Origin: Quercus robur
Taxonomy: Eukaryota; Streptophyta; Magnoliopsida; Fagales; Fagaceae
DNA: 64,000 nt
Reading direction: 5' to 3'
Assembly: GCF_932294415.1 (NCBI RefSeq)
Contig: NC_065539.1
Coordinates: 35,008,501-35,072,500, forward strand
A model generated the notes under the pieces. That model ran no database searches, was not told where the DNA came from, and saw only the letters and a list, made by a program, of their open reading frames with translations. Positions 1 through 15,500 of the stretch are shown in pieces. A program made the position numbers and the translations under genes. Position 1 is the stretch's first letter. Every line of letters begins with the position of its first letter.

Positions 1-526
1 CAATTAAGGAGGTTAGCACATTTCTAACAATAAGATAAGCATGTTTGCAAGGAAGCACATGATTTGCAGAGGCAACACAAAGGTTTATTGATCTAGTTCC
101 GAATTAACCATTTTTTCGAGACCGTATCATAAAACATACTAACCACATTTGAACTTATAAAAACTTTGAAGTAGATAAAGATAGATATCAACTTCCAGAA
201 TATATCACCAAAGCTAATTATAACTCAATTTAATCCAAACTAATTTATTTCAATTAAGCTAACAAATTACTCATAGTACTTCCCCATTATTAATCAAAAG
301 AATAAGTAACAATTTACCATTCCAAAGCAGAAAGGAAAGCAATTGAAGTCCTTTGACAATATTTTTTTCGGTCATGCCTTTGACAAGAAATGAAAAAAAC
401 GAAAGCTACATGATTATTTAAAAAAAATTAAAAGAACAAAAAGAAAAAGAAAAAAGAATCGACAACCGTTTGTCTAGGCACGAATTTGAAGATTATTCTC
501 TCTCCTTTGAAAACAGTATCATTGTA
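1..526. other. 3' UTR and downstream flank of the cyclopropane synthase gene
   Basis: This sequence follows the minus-strand stop codon (527-529). It is AT-rich with no other ORF. The 3' UTR must lie here; the poly(A) site cannot be placed from sequence alone. Confidence 0.5.
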
Positions 527-3500
527 TCAGCATGCTGAAGGAAAATTGTGATATGGATTGCTGAATGCTTCAACATTTCCAGGACGAGAGAATACAACCT
601 ATGTCAAGGTCACATACCAAATATATGAGTCGAAACGCAAACATAATCCATAGAAGGAAATTTCAAGATAGATGGGAGCAAGTCAAAAGAAATGTACATA
701 TATGGTGAAAGACATAATAGTTTTGAATAGTTATTAAACTTGACCTAGTCTAGCCAGTTAGACCAATAACCTAGTGAATTGGTACCTAAGTCGGTCTGGT
801 AGTTAAATTCGACCACTTGTGCAATTGACTCAGTAAAATATAGTAAAATCTTTTTTTTCGCAACCCGTGCAACCTCGAACTAGTAGTTGTGACCCATTTG
901 ATTTGGTAATTTGAATAAAATTACCTTTGTGGATTCATTGCAATAATGTTTTCTGAATTTGGAGAGTAATAAAAACATGAGATTGATTCTTGACTTTTCA
1001 ATAAATATGGAGCTTTAAGTTTTAGCTCAAATTGTAATCCATGAGATTAGAGCAACAAGTGAGATATGTAATATGCATAGAATGTGACTTTGGAGTTTAA
1101 CATAGACTTTTATTCCAATAATTTTAAGAAATATAATGTAATAAGATTTTATTTAGTAAAATCTTAGCTACAATTTTTTGACATCTTTTTACTTTACATT
1201 TTCTAGTGTGTTGTTACTTGTGAAACCTAGAGTTTGTATTATATAGGTAGGCTTATTTATTAGAAAAAAAATTTTAATTCGTAATTTAGGTATGCATTTT
1301 TTCTATTTTCACATTTATTTTATGATTTCTCAAAAAAAAAAAAAAAATTCACCATGTGGTTTAATAACCAACTGATTGAACCAGTGACTCGGCTCTTATA
1401 CTAAGTTAATGTTTAGTCCGGGTTTAATAACTATGGTTCTAAGAAAATATAATAATCAATAGCAAACCTTCTATAAAATATTTAAATTTCAAGATTTAAA
1501 AAAAAAATTAATTATATATAAATTTTATTTTGAAATTTTAAATAGTAAAAGTATTATAACGCAACCGCGCATCCTTTGTGGGATGGTCACTCCACGAGTA
1601 TAAGTGTTTTTAGGATGTGGGGGTAAGGGCCGGAGTTCAAGTCTCCAAAAAAGAACTTCACACACATATACATTTAGATTAGACTATATTAAAATTTTTA
1701 TCTTGTAAAAAAAAAAAAAGAGGTATTATAACATTTTTTTTTTTTAAGGGAAAAATGTATTATAAGATTAAGGAAGAGTTACACCAACTTTTTGCCCCCA
1801 CTAAGATCCGGTTTCTAGGTGAAGAACTACTACAACGCTTTGAAGGGGGTGGCGGCAGAGACTTTCCTTTTAGTAAAGTATATGTAATTATAGATAAATA
1901 TGAGTATTATCAAATCCAGTATCATAGCTTTGCCTAGGTATAAAAGCCTTGCCATTGTCAAATATTATTTCAACCTGAAAGCATGATCAAGAGCTTTAGA
2001 GTTTAAATTAGCTGGCATAGGTTTGTAACTTTGTATACACTTTGCTATACCTGTTTGTCTTTGATATGTGATATTACCTCTGGATTGGAGGCCATATCCA
2101 TTTGGGATGGACAAGAGCTTGGGTTACACAAGTCTAGCACCAGATGAAAATTCCTTTTACAATTGAGAACTTATCTCTACCATGGTTAATTGGGCTAAAT
2201 TAAGGTTGTGTTTAGAGTGAATATACCTGTTCCTTAAAAATATGATATCAAGAATTCAAGATTTCCATAATAGTTAGCTTATTTCTCTACCTGTAAACGA
2301 TGTCATTTATGGTTTTCCCTTTTTCTGCTTATCTCCATGATCTGAAAGCAACACTCTGATTTTCTATTTGGTATTATGCTCATGACGTAATAAGTTGTTT
2401 ATTTATATTCAATGCACAAAATGATTTCATCACTCATCGGATGCAAAATGACTGTAATTCTCTTAGCCTAATTTTCCACAAGTCAATTCATAAGAGATTA
2501 ATCCAAATCTCTTGAAATATTTAACAAGAGTTATGGCCAAATAGAAATTATTCACTAAATCAAGGAAAATACCTGATAATTTCCTAGTGTACGTGACTCA
2601 AAACCAGCTGCAGAATAATCAAAGTAATATTCCCACGTCCGGATGAATTTTTCATTAAAACCAAGAGCAAGGATTTTTCTGAAAGTACAAAATTAATGCC
2701 ACAACATCAAAATATTAAACTTTGATACCATCTTTAGCTCGTAATAAGTTTTACATTGTAAAATAATCATAGATATGCAATTTAATAACATAGAGAAGAA
2801 AACCAAAAATATAAACATGCAAAACTTTGCTAATGTAAAATAGAAATTCCAATGACAAAGTTATTGAATTCATGTAGAAAGATTTATGTATGTCCTACTT
2901 TTGAATTCTGATCAACACTAGAGAAAATAACCGTCCAAATACATGTTTAGAAAAACTTGACCACTAGGGTCTAATATCAATTGCGAGTGTCAAGCGCATG
3001 CACTCATATAAATCCTGGAGGCATATATGTAAACAATTTTTAGCATTTCCTTATGGAGAAATATAATAACTTGGAAATGGTTTGCGGGACCTCTTCATCA
3101 ATAAGTGCATATTTTCATGCATAGCATTGCATATTTGATTTCCCTTGGATCTAATATAAATATAGTCCTGGTATTTACCAAACATGTGAATTGTTATGCT
3201 AGACCTGGGAACCTTTTAATGCTTTTTAAGTTTGTGCTTGGATACTACATATCTAGTTTCTGTAAGGTTCACTAGGTAAAGAGGCCCCTCATTCACCCAA
3301 ACTATACCTGAGTGAGACGAGTTTTGCATGAGTATTAGACCTCAAATACTAAAAAAATCAGCTTTTATGAGTCATGTTTAGAACAAACTTCTTTGAGAAA
3401 AAATTTCCAATGGATTACTTCATTTACCTCTGCTTCTCCAAAAAATTTCTTCTCCAACATCTGAGTGTTTGATAGTAATGAATGCCTATGTTCTCCAGGT

Positions 3501-6500
3501 GCTCCACACTGCACTTACCAAATTTCTATTAATATCATAGAGAATCAATACGAAACAAAATACACTGAAATGTAAACCTATACCAGAGTCTGGATGAAGC
3601 AGCCATGGCTGACGTTATCCTACTTAATGAAGGTAGGCATCCACCAGGAAAGATATATTCCTTTATAAAATCTGAGCTTTGCCTGTACTCATCATAACGT
3701 TCATCTGGTATCGATATGAACTAAGAAAAGATCAACCACTATTGCACATCAGCAATATGTTATAAGGTCAAACACGTTAGAGATAAAGATCAAATGTTGA
3801 AAATGTCAGCATTTGGGTGCTAAAATCAAACTGAAAATGAGACAGGACAGCAGTTTTGTATTTGCCCCTATCATTACCTGCAGAACGAGAAGGCCATCTT
3901 CTGCCAAAACTGATTCACAGCACCGAAAAAACTCTTCCATAAATTCATGGCCAACAGCTTCTATCATCTCACTGAAAAATGCAAGCAAGATCTTGTATTT
4001 TTTTTGGGAATATTATGGTCAGATATAATTCAGTGGAAAAGGACCTTACCAGGATATGATTCTGTCATATTTATAGGTTTTAGGCAACTGGCGGTAGTCA
4101 CAAAGGAGAAATTTAATTCGGTCCTGGTAATTGAGTAGATAAAAATAAATTAAAACCAGAAGGTAGGAAGTATAATGCTGTAGGAACCACACATTCTACA
4201 AAAGACATTTTAAGGGTTAGTAAAACCAAGGTGGAGGAATAAAAACAGTATGACAGATGATTGCGCATGATGCACTTGAGTTTCCAATATTTTCCAAATA
4301 TATTCATTACCCATTATGTATGCGTTTACATGCAAATGGTTCACTCATCAAGTTAATACCTGAAGGCCAGCTTCTTTCACTCTCCTTTCTGCAAATTTCA
4401 GTTGCTCCTCAGAGAGAGTGATGCCAGTGTATTTGCATCCAGTTTGTTTGACAACTTCAATAGCTAAGGTTCCCCAACCACACCCAATCTCAAGAACTTC
4501 ATGCTTCTTATCAATTCTTGCCTAAATTAATTGAAGTTGAGAGTAAATTGGACTAACTTACAACAACAAAAAGATTTAAATTTGGAGATTCCCATTGAAA
4601 AGACCAACTATGACCCATCCAAAAGGGGGGGGGGGGGGGGGGGGGGGGGGGGAATTTTGAATACTTACTTTTTGAATTAGAAGAGAGATTTTCCTTAGCT
4701 GTGCATCCTTTAAGTCTTCATCTTCACTCTATGAAATGTTTTAACACATTAATCAATATAAGATAAAGCTACAGCATACATGGAAGAATATTCTGCATTG
4801 TTTAATCATAAATCATCAAAAAGTTTTGATCTTGACCTTGAATACAGCACAGGAGTATGTCATTGTTTCGTCCAAGAATAGAGCAAATAGTTCATTACTC
4901 TAGAAACACAAGAAAGAGGAATTGTAAAGTTTCAATTCTATTACTGTAATTAAAAGTCTGGAACAGATAAAACAACTTGCAGTCTCAAAGAAAACATAAC
5001 TTGCCAACACAATCAGTTTTAAAAATTAATGGGAATATTACAAGGGAAATTGAAGAAAATAGAATATCTTCCACAATTGATCCAATAAAATACTATTTGT
5101 TAAAGAGGAAACCCCAATCAACATCTTTCTATGAACTTCAATTTATGAAAATTATAACATATACATAAAATCCTAAAAACCATATCCACTTAGTACTGTG
5201 CAAGAAAAGCTTGAGAAGAAAAGGCAAAATACTACCGATGTTATGTTACTCTAAAACCATTTAATGATGAAAGATTATCTCCAGCAAAAAATTGAATGAT
5301 CAACCGATTGCAAGCTTTCTTTACAATGATGAGGAACAAATAGTTGGCTGGAAGATGAGTAGTCATTGTGGCTGAACAAATTCACATAATTCCTCAATCA
5401 CTCCAGTTATGTACTTTACTTAAAAGTTTCAAATATATTTTTTGAATCCTCCCTTAAATACTTCAACATAGAGTGTATATATCTAACAGATCCAACCCCA
5501 CCTCCAAAATACATTTTCATCCATGCTTGCAAGAAAAAAAAATACTCCATATTGTGTGTGCATATATAAAATGTTTACATACTTTGAAAAAATTTGTAAA
5601 CCAACACATGTTCAGGTTATCTTATACCAGGTCATAATGAAGAGAGATGTTCCTGCGAGCCTGTGTAAGAGTATTTTGCCTCAGAACATGCTGAAGAAAA
5701 TATTTTGCTGATGCTATACTAGCTGTATATAAAGGTGGAGTCCACCAGCCCCTGAAGCAAACAAATGAGAATGCTCAACGTGATGCAATTGAGAAGATAA
5801 GTGCTACTAATATCACAAATAAAATCCATGATTCCAGCTAGAATGCCCGTCACAATATACCTTTTGCTACTCAATTTTGAGATGGAGGAATTTACATCTC
5901 TGCTGGCAATAAGAATCTGCAAAATAAATAAGCATGGAGAATTCCAAGGGATTCAATGTCAGAACAATAACTTCGTTTGAGACTTGACCATTTTTGGCTT
6001 TTGAGGTTTGGAATCAGACTCAAATAAATTTATCTTACCTTAAAAAGATTTAGAAGACCTTCCTTTTTGTCAACAAAAGAAAAATCTCCATTGATATATG
6101 CATCTGCAAGGCCTAAATCAGCCTGTGTCATTACCTGATAAAAGCAATATAGTGCTCCTCAGTGATGGTGAGAAATTTCAGCAATATAGCAAAAGTATTC
6201 TAAATTTTTGAATGCCAATATAACGAGTCACCTATTCCTTTAAATTATGAAACTTTTCTGCTACTTTCCACATATGGCATTTCATCCTTATCAGAAATAC
6301 TGATATAAATTCTGAGTGCCTACCTTCCAGTAAAACTGGGGACTATGAACTCTCAACACAGTTTTCAGAGAACATTTTTTCATGCTTCCTTCAAAGGTAA
6401 ATAGTGTGCCCCCTTCCTCCAATAGACTGTGATACCACAAGACACAATATATCAATTTTCACCATGAAAGGTAAATTTTATTTTTCTTAAAATAACAAAG

Positions 6501-9500
6501 CAGTATATTGCGGAGATAGATAATTTTTCAGATCAGAAGACAGAAAGTCAAAAAATGAACTGAGTTATACAATACAGAAGAGTTAAAAAGAAATTTTTTT
6601 CAAGTGCAATGTAGATCAATAACTTAGCTAAACACTTCTATGGTGTAACTTGAACCCTTCAAATTTATCAAGAAGAAAAGAATACATAGTTCATGTTACA
6701 AGCCAAGCAGGCCTTTCAAAAGAGTGACTATAGTATCCTTCCTACACCTGTTTTGCTACAAATTTTGTCAAAATTTGAAATAATGTATAAAATAAAGAAA
6801 AGATGAGGATGGAAGAATGAAGTAGATTTAACTGGCTGAGTCACTTGAAAATAGGACCCAAAACAAAAGGAAGCACATAATAAAAGTTTATGGAAAAGTT
6901 GATTAAATAGAAATCATTACCAATAGGAAAATCAAGCAAGTGAAGAGATTCAAGGAAGGCCCAATCAACCAATCCTTCACTATAGAGCAAGTTACTAGAA
7001 GCAGGAATCCAGTAGATAAATTACCAATATGCAATAAAGCAGTAGTAATATTCCCTACTAAAAATGGGAAGAAAGAAAGAGGTAGAAAATAAAAGTTGAT
7101 TAACAAGTTGATCATCTTAGAACCACCAATAAGAGAAAAATCATGTGAGTGAAAAGATACAAGCAAGGCAATCTTAGTCACCAAACCACTTAAATCTCTC
7201 CCATTATTCTGTTCTCACCTCCTCTTTATTTTCCATAATGTTTCAAATTTTGACATGGTACGAGATCAAGTTGGTTGGGCCTAGCTTGAATTTCTTCACT
7301 CACATGATTTTCCTCTTGTTAGTGGTTTCAAATATAGTCATCTTGTGAATCAACTAATTTTCCCGAAGATTACCCATTATTTTTTATTGTAGTAGTAGTA
7401 AACCAAAGTCTCATTATCACCAAACGCCCAGCATGACACACATGATTAGGTTACCCTTACTTCAACCAAAAGGCCAAGCATTCCAAATTAACCATTAACT
7501 CCTTCTCTTACCCTTTCTCCCAGATGTTTCAGTCAAAACAAACATTTCACATGAAACCCATATGACAAAGAGATGACAGAGGGTACATACTATTTAACAT
7601 TGAATTTGTAAATTTATATGGTTAGAAGAATGTCTATATTTCACTCAAGGAGGAAACAACTGGCAGAATAATTAAACTCACATTAAACATCCAGTAGAGA
7701 TATAGTGTCCAAGGAATCTAATAACACAAAGGCGCGCCCCAGTTTCTATCAGAGAAGGTACCATGTGTTTTGGGTTGCTCAAAAGAGCACAACTTTTTCC
7801 TAGCATGCTATGTGCAGCAGCCATGCCAGCCTGCCAAATAGATTACCTCGTAAGATGCACTCCAACTATACAATTCTTGAATGAAAAATAATGAACATAG
7901 TAAATCCATAGGCTTGGGAACAATTCTTCCAAAGAACAATCTTTTAGAGCCTTACTATAGCATATATCTTGACTACTCATAAGAATTATTAAGCACTAGT
8001 CACTACCTTTAATCCATCCTCATGGAAGCCATAACCTGAGAAAAAGTAGCACACATGCTCAGATGACCAGTAAATTTCTATAACATAGGAAAACATCGAC
8101 TCTGAACATTATGAATTAGGATCCTCTAGAGTTCTTAGGGTAATTCCGCCATAGAGTTTCTAAAATCCTATCCATTTATTTTGAGATAAGTGTATTGAAT
8201 TTTGCCACATCATCAACAATTTAAATAGATGCCAAAATGATCATAGTCAATGTTTTTTCAAATTTTGATTACGTGATAAAATTTAATCCGATCATTTCAA
8301 AATGAATGGATGGAATTTTAGGAACTCCATGAATTAATGAGATTTTAGGAAATTTATGGTTGAGTTACACTAAGAACTCAAGAGGATCTTATTCCTAAAA
8401 TATGATATGAAAGTCCTTTTTCTATATGTCTGAAAACTTACCCTGGTATGCCCCACAAAACCAAATTCCTCTCTTCCCTTGGATTTTATCAAACTCAAGT
8501 GAAGCTTTTGATGCTGCAATGGATGGGACTGGATGACCAGTTGACCACTTAAGCAAGGTATTTTTTGGTGTATGACCTGGGTTTAGAGTCACTAGAAAAG
8601 GTGGACTCGTTTCATCAATATTCTGCATGCACAATTATTCCAGGGTATGATTAGAGAAAATTTCAATCAGTGAAATGTTAATCTTATGCAGCTACAATTA
8701 TGGTTGTCTTCTTATTTCCAGCCTACCATTTGTTTCTTGGTATGTCTATGAAGAGGCTTTATATGTTCAAGGTAATATTATTCTCTCCAGATGATACAGT
8801 ATTCTCACACCAATTTCTGTCAAATAGAATGTATCTCTTGTTGTTGAGGGTTGTTAATGATTCATTCTCAACAATTGTAAGCTCTAGGTCATTTAAAAAT
8901 ATAGTAAAAGTGCTTTTAAAGAAGTTATCTATTCTGTACTCCATTATTGGGGAGAATTTCAAACATCCTTAACCCATTAGTAAGGCCCACAGGGAAATAA
9001 GTAGCCGCTCAATGTTTTTCTAATGTGCTCACCCACAAGTGAGGGTGGATATGCAACAAAAGTAGGCTCAACAAGCACAAATTCTACCATTCAAATGTTG
9101 CTGAACACCAATATAAATTTTACTTTTCACAAATGAAACCTTTTACTAACCTGAAGCACATTGAGCCAGTAAGTTAAACATAGTTTACTTTCTGTACTCC
9201 CAAGAAAATTCCAAGCACTCCACGCTGCTGGGTTTTTGGGCATTAAATTTTTGTCACGGTGAAGGAAAATATCACTGCCAATAGAGATTAAAAAAATGAC
9301 TACGAAAGCGTGTTCACCATAGCAAAGCTCAGTACCATCAATTTTACCAGCTCATTTTTGAGAAAACAAACGTAATGGAATTACACATAAACGAGTACAC
9401 TAACAGAAAGTAACTATCTCCTATGTCCATTGACATTATAGTTCTTATATAGTTGCAGTTAACAAGTACACTATGAAATTCTTCTGTAATTTTTTTTCCT

Positions 9501-12500
9501 AAATCAGAATATGTTATTAACTCTATGAGGACATCTTATTATAGGAAGAGAGAAATACCCCATATGATAAGCATTAAGGGTCCGTTTGGATACCGCTTAT
9601 TTTGTTGAAAATTAAAAACTAAAAATACTGTAATAAAATAATTTTTAAATGTGTGAATAGTGCTGCGAGACCCATTTTTAATGAAAGTTTTGTTGAAAAA
9701 AAAAGGTTTATGGGTCCCGTTAATAGTGCATGGGATCCACTGGAACTCAATTAACGTGTTTCTCAAAAAAAAAAAAAAAAAAAAAAGACACAGATACACA
9801 CAGTAAACGCAGTATCCAAACAGATACTATATCTACATTAATATCTTATCAAAAAAAAAAAAAAAATCTACATTACTAACTACTTCTTGTCCTCCCCACA
9901 CCCCCGCTTGACATCGTCAACGCACACACAAGAGAGAGAGAAGGGCAGATCACATGGAAGGAAAAAAATCTGCATACACATCCTCCATTCTCAAAAATTA
10001 GTTCTCTAATACAAATAAGAAGTCCATATTGCAACCCCAAAAAATTTTAAAAAATAGTTTTTATGAATTTTAGCAAGATAAATGTGTTTTTTTTTCTTTC
10101 TTTTTTTTTGAGGTGTACCCCATGTGTATAGATGATTTTGGAGAGGAGAGAATGCACCTGTAAACATATTGAAAAGCACCAAGTATTCTCCTCTCATTAA
10201 AAGTTGCTTGGTCTCCTAATAATTTCACAGCATCAGGGGCATGGACTGCCAACATACAGCCATTGTACATTTCTTTGGAATCATCTCCACAGAACACAAT
10301 GCAACCTGTGAAATCTCCTCTAAAATTCAGTGACAGAATTGGACCATGATTCCAATAGAGAAGATGTCTAATTCATCAAAACAAATGTTTAAACTTTACG
10401 AGGTATGCATAAACAATTTTTTTGGAATGTGCTTCCTTTAGGACGTCCAAAATTTATTCCATGTTTGGAAGTGGTTACATGCTTTACTGATTTAATTGTA
10501 CGTCATTTTCTTTGTTTTTTTTTTTTTTTTTTCTTTTTGTCAAATGCAAGTGCCCAAAGCTTTTCAAGCACGTAACTATTCCCTGGGTGTGTGTAGTTCA
10601 CCCAGTTGTACATCATTTGACGCAATGTTTTAAGTTTCATTCACTCTTCCATGTGTCGTTTTACAACCAACTGAATTGAATACAGTTAAGGATATCCTAG
10701 CAATTCAAATATCAGTATATGAATTTGTTGTCACTTATCGGTAAAATATTTACTCCATGATCACTTGAAGTACAAGTGTAACAAAAGGGAGGGACAAAGG
10801 GACCAGAAATATAAAAATAACTACTCACCCTCATCATTTGTTGCAACTGAATGTACCTCAGAACGAGTTCTAATTTGACAACCTTTACTCTCCAGCACTT
10901 CTCTGACCTGATTTTTCAAACAAAATATCAAGTTCACACAACATTTTCACAACATGTGACACACTAAGCAGTTTCTTCTTTCTTTTTTTTTCTTTTTTTT
11001 TTTTTCCTGAGAACAAAATAAAAACCTTCTTCACATAACAATGTGAACGCCATCTGACAGTATGCCACTGTGGACGGCCAAAGAGCTGCAGATAGCACCA
11101 AACAAAGATATAAAATCAAAATTATAATGAGGACTCCAGGAGTACAAAAATTGGCAACATATGCAGAAAACAACCCTACCACTATTTTATAAAATAAACA
11201 CAGACAAAACATATACTGCTAGTTTATACCTGAAGTAGATGATGATTTCGGCAAAATGAAAGAACGGAGAAAGCTGAAAAGCTCAAGACCCCGTCTGAAG
11301 GGCAGGACCAAATTGAACCACATATTGGAACCTATAAAAATACAGCGTTTTTAGAGTAAAAAAAAATCATGGTCTAGGGAATTAACAGAGAAGGATCAAG
11401 GATGTAATAGAAAAAATTGGTTTAGTGGCCTCACAAGATAAGCTTTCTGAAATAATTCAGAGTAACCCCGTGACTTGATAAACTGTCCCAAGGTTTCATT
11501 GCGACCAATGTCTGGGTTGTTCTCAAGTAGCTCAAGATAACTGCAATAAATATACAAACAGCTTGACCCCTATCTTCATTCCTTCTCACATAAATTTCTT
11601 GAAAGTGATGTCCTATAGTATCATTTTTCACTTAAAAAATTAGGAGAAAAAGGTCATATCTAAAGTTGGAAATAGAATGGCTTGCCTTAGGACGTCATCC
11701 TTGAACTTGAAAATTTCTCTAAGCATTTGCCAAAAGTATGGATTCAAAACATTCTTCTTCTGTGCAAATAAACTTGACAAACCATTTCGGCTCCCCCATT
11801 CACATCCATGGCCTTTGTCTAAGCTCACTGAGAATGACATATCTGATGTCTCCATATCAACTCCAAGACTCTCAAAGAACTCCATCATATTTGGATATGT
11901 TACCTGTCCAATTTCCCAATCCTCAAACAACAGACCAAACCAATATAACTGCAAATTTTCTCGTCTTTTTGACCCAAACAGAAAAACAAAAAGACAAACA
12001 GCCTTTGTGCAAAATGGCATTTCCTCTCCCCATATACAAGGATGGAAGGTCAGGCAAGCAAACTCTAACCATCTCGTCGCTCTTAAGAGTGAAAAAACCA
12101 TACATAACAAAGCAGGGTAGAACAGGTTAAGTAGGAGAAGGAATTTTTGTCATCCCTAACAAGAGATAACCATTCTATGTTATCGCTATCATCACAAAAG
12201 CTAAGGTGGTATGTCATTATTCATACATAATAAAAGTGGTGTTAACAGCGGATTCATAACTTCGTATGAATGTTGTTGATACAATGACAATTCGCCAATT
12301 GCCACCATAGTAAGTAGTGAAAATTTTCTATAATTCCAAAAATAATTGCTTCTACGTAAAGTATCATTAACAATAAAACACATTTAGAACATAAACTTAA
12401 GTTGAGATATTTAAAAATACCTATCAAATTTTACTACCACTGACAACTCAACACGCACCTATGTAAAAACTCCAAATTTTCACAGTAAAAGATTTAATCA

Positions 12501-15500
12501 AACAAATTTAAAAAAATAAAAAATTAATTCCACAGACGTGTTTTTCCGCAGAAAGACAGAAACAATAACTACTTATTACAATATTATTTAAAAACTGATA
12601 TTTTAAATATTATTCTAAAGTACCACACAGCATGGCAACGTATGATAAATATCCACTCCTTAGTCCTAAACACTTAATAGGACCACTGATTTTAATATTG
12701 TACATTACTAGCTACTGATTTATTATTCTGGTCCATTAGATCTTTCTATTTAAAACACTCCACCACTGATTTATGAAAAACTGGATTTTCATTGCAAAGT
12801 AGTGCCTTTATTTCTTCTTCTTCTTCTTCGTTTTATTTTTTCATTTTTTTTTTTAACCGCTAAATAATGATGCCTTTCAGTTTCAAGAAAGAAACGTTGA
12901 GAGATCCTACTATAGGAGAGCATTTATATAATATAATATATATAATTATATTTGACCTGTTATTAGATTGGTGAAAATTAAATCTATACTCTAAAATTGT
13001 GTCTTTTCTTTGTTGAAAAATAAATATAGAGAGAATATCACATAAAAAATAAATAAATAAATAAAATTGAGAGAACCGTATTTTCTATTTTCATAAATTT
13101 AAAGGAACTCATATTAATTTTGATGTCCATTCTATGCAACATCATGTCAAATTCGTGACCAAATAAATTGTGCCTTTTCTTTTGAGCAAAAAAATAAATA
13201 AATTGTGCCTTTTCATTTTTTTCGAGAAGTGTGTCTTTTCTTTTGAATAGAGAGAATCTTTAATTTCTATTTGTTATCAAAATGGGAAGGTACCATTTCT
13301 GGTTGAAGAATTACCTTTTCAATCATTAGGGCCAAGAGGCAAGGCCACTTAGGTCATTACCAGGCCCCAATAAAAAAATAAGGCCCAAAATTTGTATATT
13401 AATAGTTAGTTTTTAAAATTATTTTAGTGTACCAAATATTAACGAATAATTTCTCAGAACGACTTAAATTTTTAATTTTTTAGTTTCTCAAAAAAAAAAA
13501 ATTTTAAATCTTTATGTCTCCTTGCCACACAAAAGATTCTCAATATTGGTGATCTACTCTCTCTCTCTCTCTCTCCAAATTTTGGTGAATTGAGTTTTTT
13601 AAGTGATTATGTTGTTAAATGAAGTTGTAGTGCATTTGACAAAGTAAATTATGTTATTTTCTTCAAAAAAAAAAAAAAGTATTAAAATTGTAGGCTATAG
13701 ATAGTATTTCTTTTATGTGTTAATTTTTTTAATTAAAAATATATACAAGAAATATCACCTAAATATGAAAAAAATTTAAAAAAATAATGAGACAAGAATA
13801 AAAAAAAAATTGATTGAATCTCACCTAAGATCTTTTGATAAATTTGTTATTAGGAATACAAGATAAGCATATATGAAAAATCACAAATTAACAAGAATTT
13901 TAAAAAATTTTAAAAAGTTGGAATATAATAAAATAATATAATGGAAAAATAGTTTTTCAACTAAAATTGATAAAATTTTAATTAAAATCGATTATATCAC
14001 AAGTATATTAAGTTGATTAGTCATATTTTCAATTGAAATATGGAAGTTAGAAAAAACAACCATAATTAGTCATTTTTAATATCAAGAAGCAATAAATTGA
14101 ATTATACATATAAGTAATAATATTTAAATAAAAATGTCTCACTTAAACTTGTTGTCTTCAGTCTCAAACTGTTTCAGGCCAGCCATGTCAAGAATTTAAA
14201 GTATATATTACCACGACTGCACTAAGGAACAATCCACGTTTCCATCTTTTTTTTTTTTTTTTTTTTTTTGATAAGCCACGTTTCCATCTTTATTTCAAAA
14301 ACAAATAGAAAAGATCTTAATACATGGCTACATTATACTATACAATAAAGTTCCTTCCTAAGTAGGCTGTGAAGACTTAACTTTATACCATCAAAAAAAG
14401 TACCTTCCTAAGTTTATTTTCTAGGTGATATGTATATATGTGTACATTTTTTTTTGAAGCTAAATTTGTTGGAGAGATACTCCTAGTGTGAGTTGGGATA
14501 GCAAACGCGGTGGGCGTTTGCATTTTTTCTTGGGTCTCGTGCACCGTTTATAGGACTCGTAAGTTTTTAAATAAAGCAAATGTAACTTTAAAACTGGGTC
14601 CTACGAGCACTATTTATAATTTAAAATTTATTTTGTTACAATATTTTTAATAATAAGTTTTCAGTTTTCAACAATAAATGGTATAACCTCTAGTCTCCTA
14701 CTCTAGCTACCTGCTACCAAAATTATTTCTTTAAAGACTTATTTTGAAGGAAAATGAGTAATGACAGAGTAAATCCGATTGTCCAGAGAAGACATACACT
14801 AAACTCAATGCAGAAAAAATAAAGTATGCAGTGGCGAAAGGCGATCCAAGAGAACAGAGCTCTTCATTTGGCAGGCCAAACCGTTATCTACCACTCCTTG
14901 TCTTTTCCAGAACTTCACTCATATTCTTTAGCATATGTTTTAAGGTTACATAACTATTCCATGTTGATAAAAATTTTAATATAATAATAATAATAATAAT
15001 AAATAAAAGTTAGTACCTAACAAGGACTTGTAATGATTAATTTGCACAAATGTGGGAATGAGGATGGTATTTGTTATAATATTAAATTTAAAACGAAAAA
15101 TGTTCACTAAAGAAGTTAGATTGGATCTGAAATGATTAAATGAACTCTTTTTTTTCAGCAATGAATTATAGAATGGACATTGGTACAACTTGCTAATTTA
15201 AAAGCAAGGTCAAACGCAAAAACACTGGAAACATTAATTGCTATATGTACAAATTAGTGCACAGGGTTTTGTTTTGCATTTTTAGTTTTGGAAATGAAGT
15301 GCAAAAATGTTGTAATTAAGATTGATAAAAATTGGACGATACAAGTTTGTGAACTAAAATATTAGGGGTGTGCATCAAGCTGTCATACCCAATAACCTAA
15401 CAAAACCAACCCAACTTGCCGCTTGAGTTGATCTTTGTGGGTTGGTGGGTTAGAACTTTTTTTTTAAGTCTCGAGTAGAGCTGAGTTCAATTTGATAATT

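Noticed and set aside
1561-1650. Possible tRNA gene
   Set aside because: Box A and box B are present but no cloverleaf can be folded. A poly(A) tail and target duplication show it is a SINE.
11677-12130. Overlapping plus-strand ORFs of 130-147 codons
   Set aside because: They are antisense shadows of synthase exon 2, which has strong splice sites and family homology on the minus strand.
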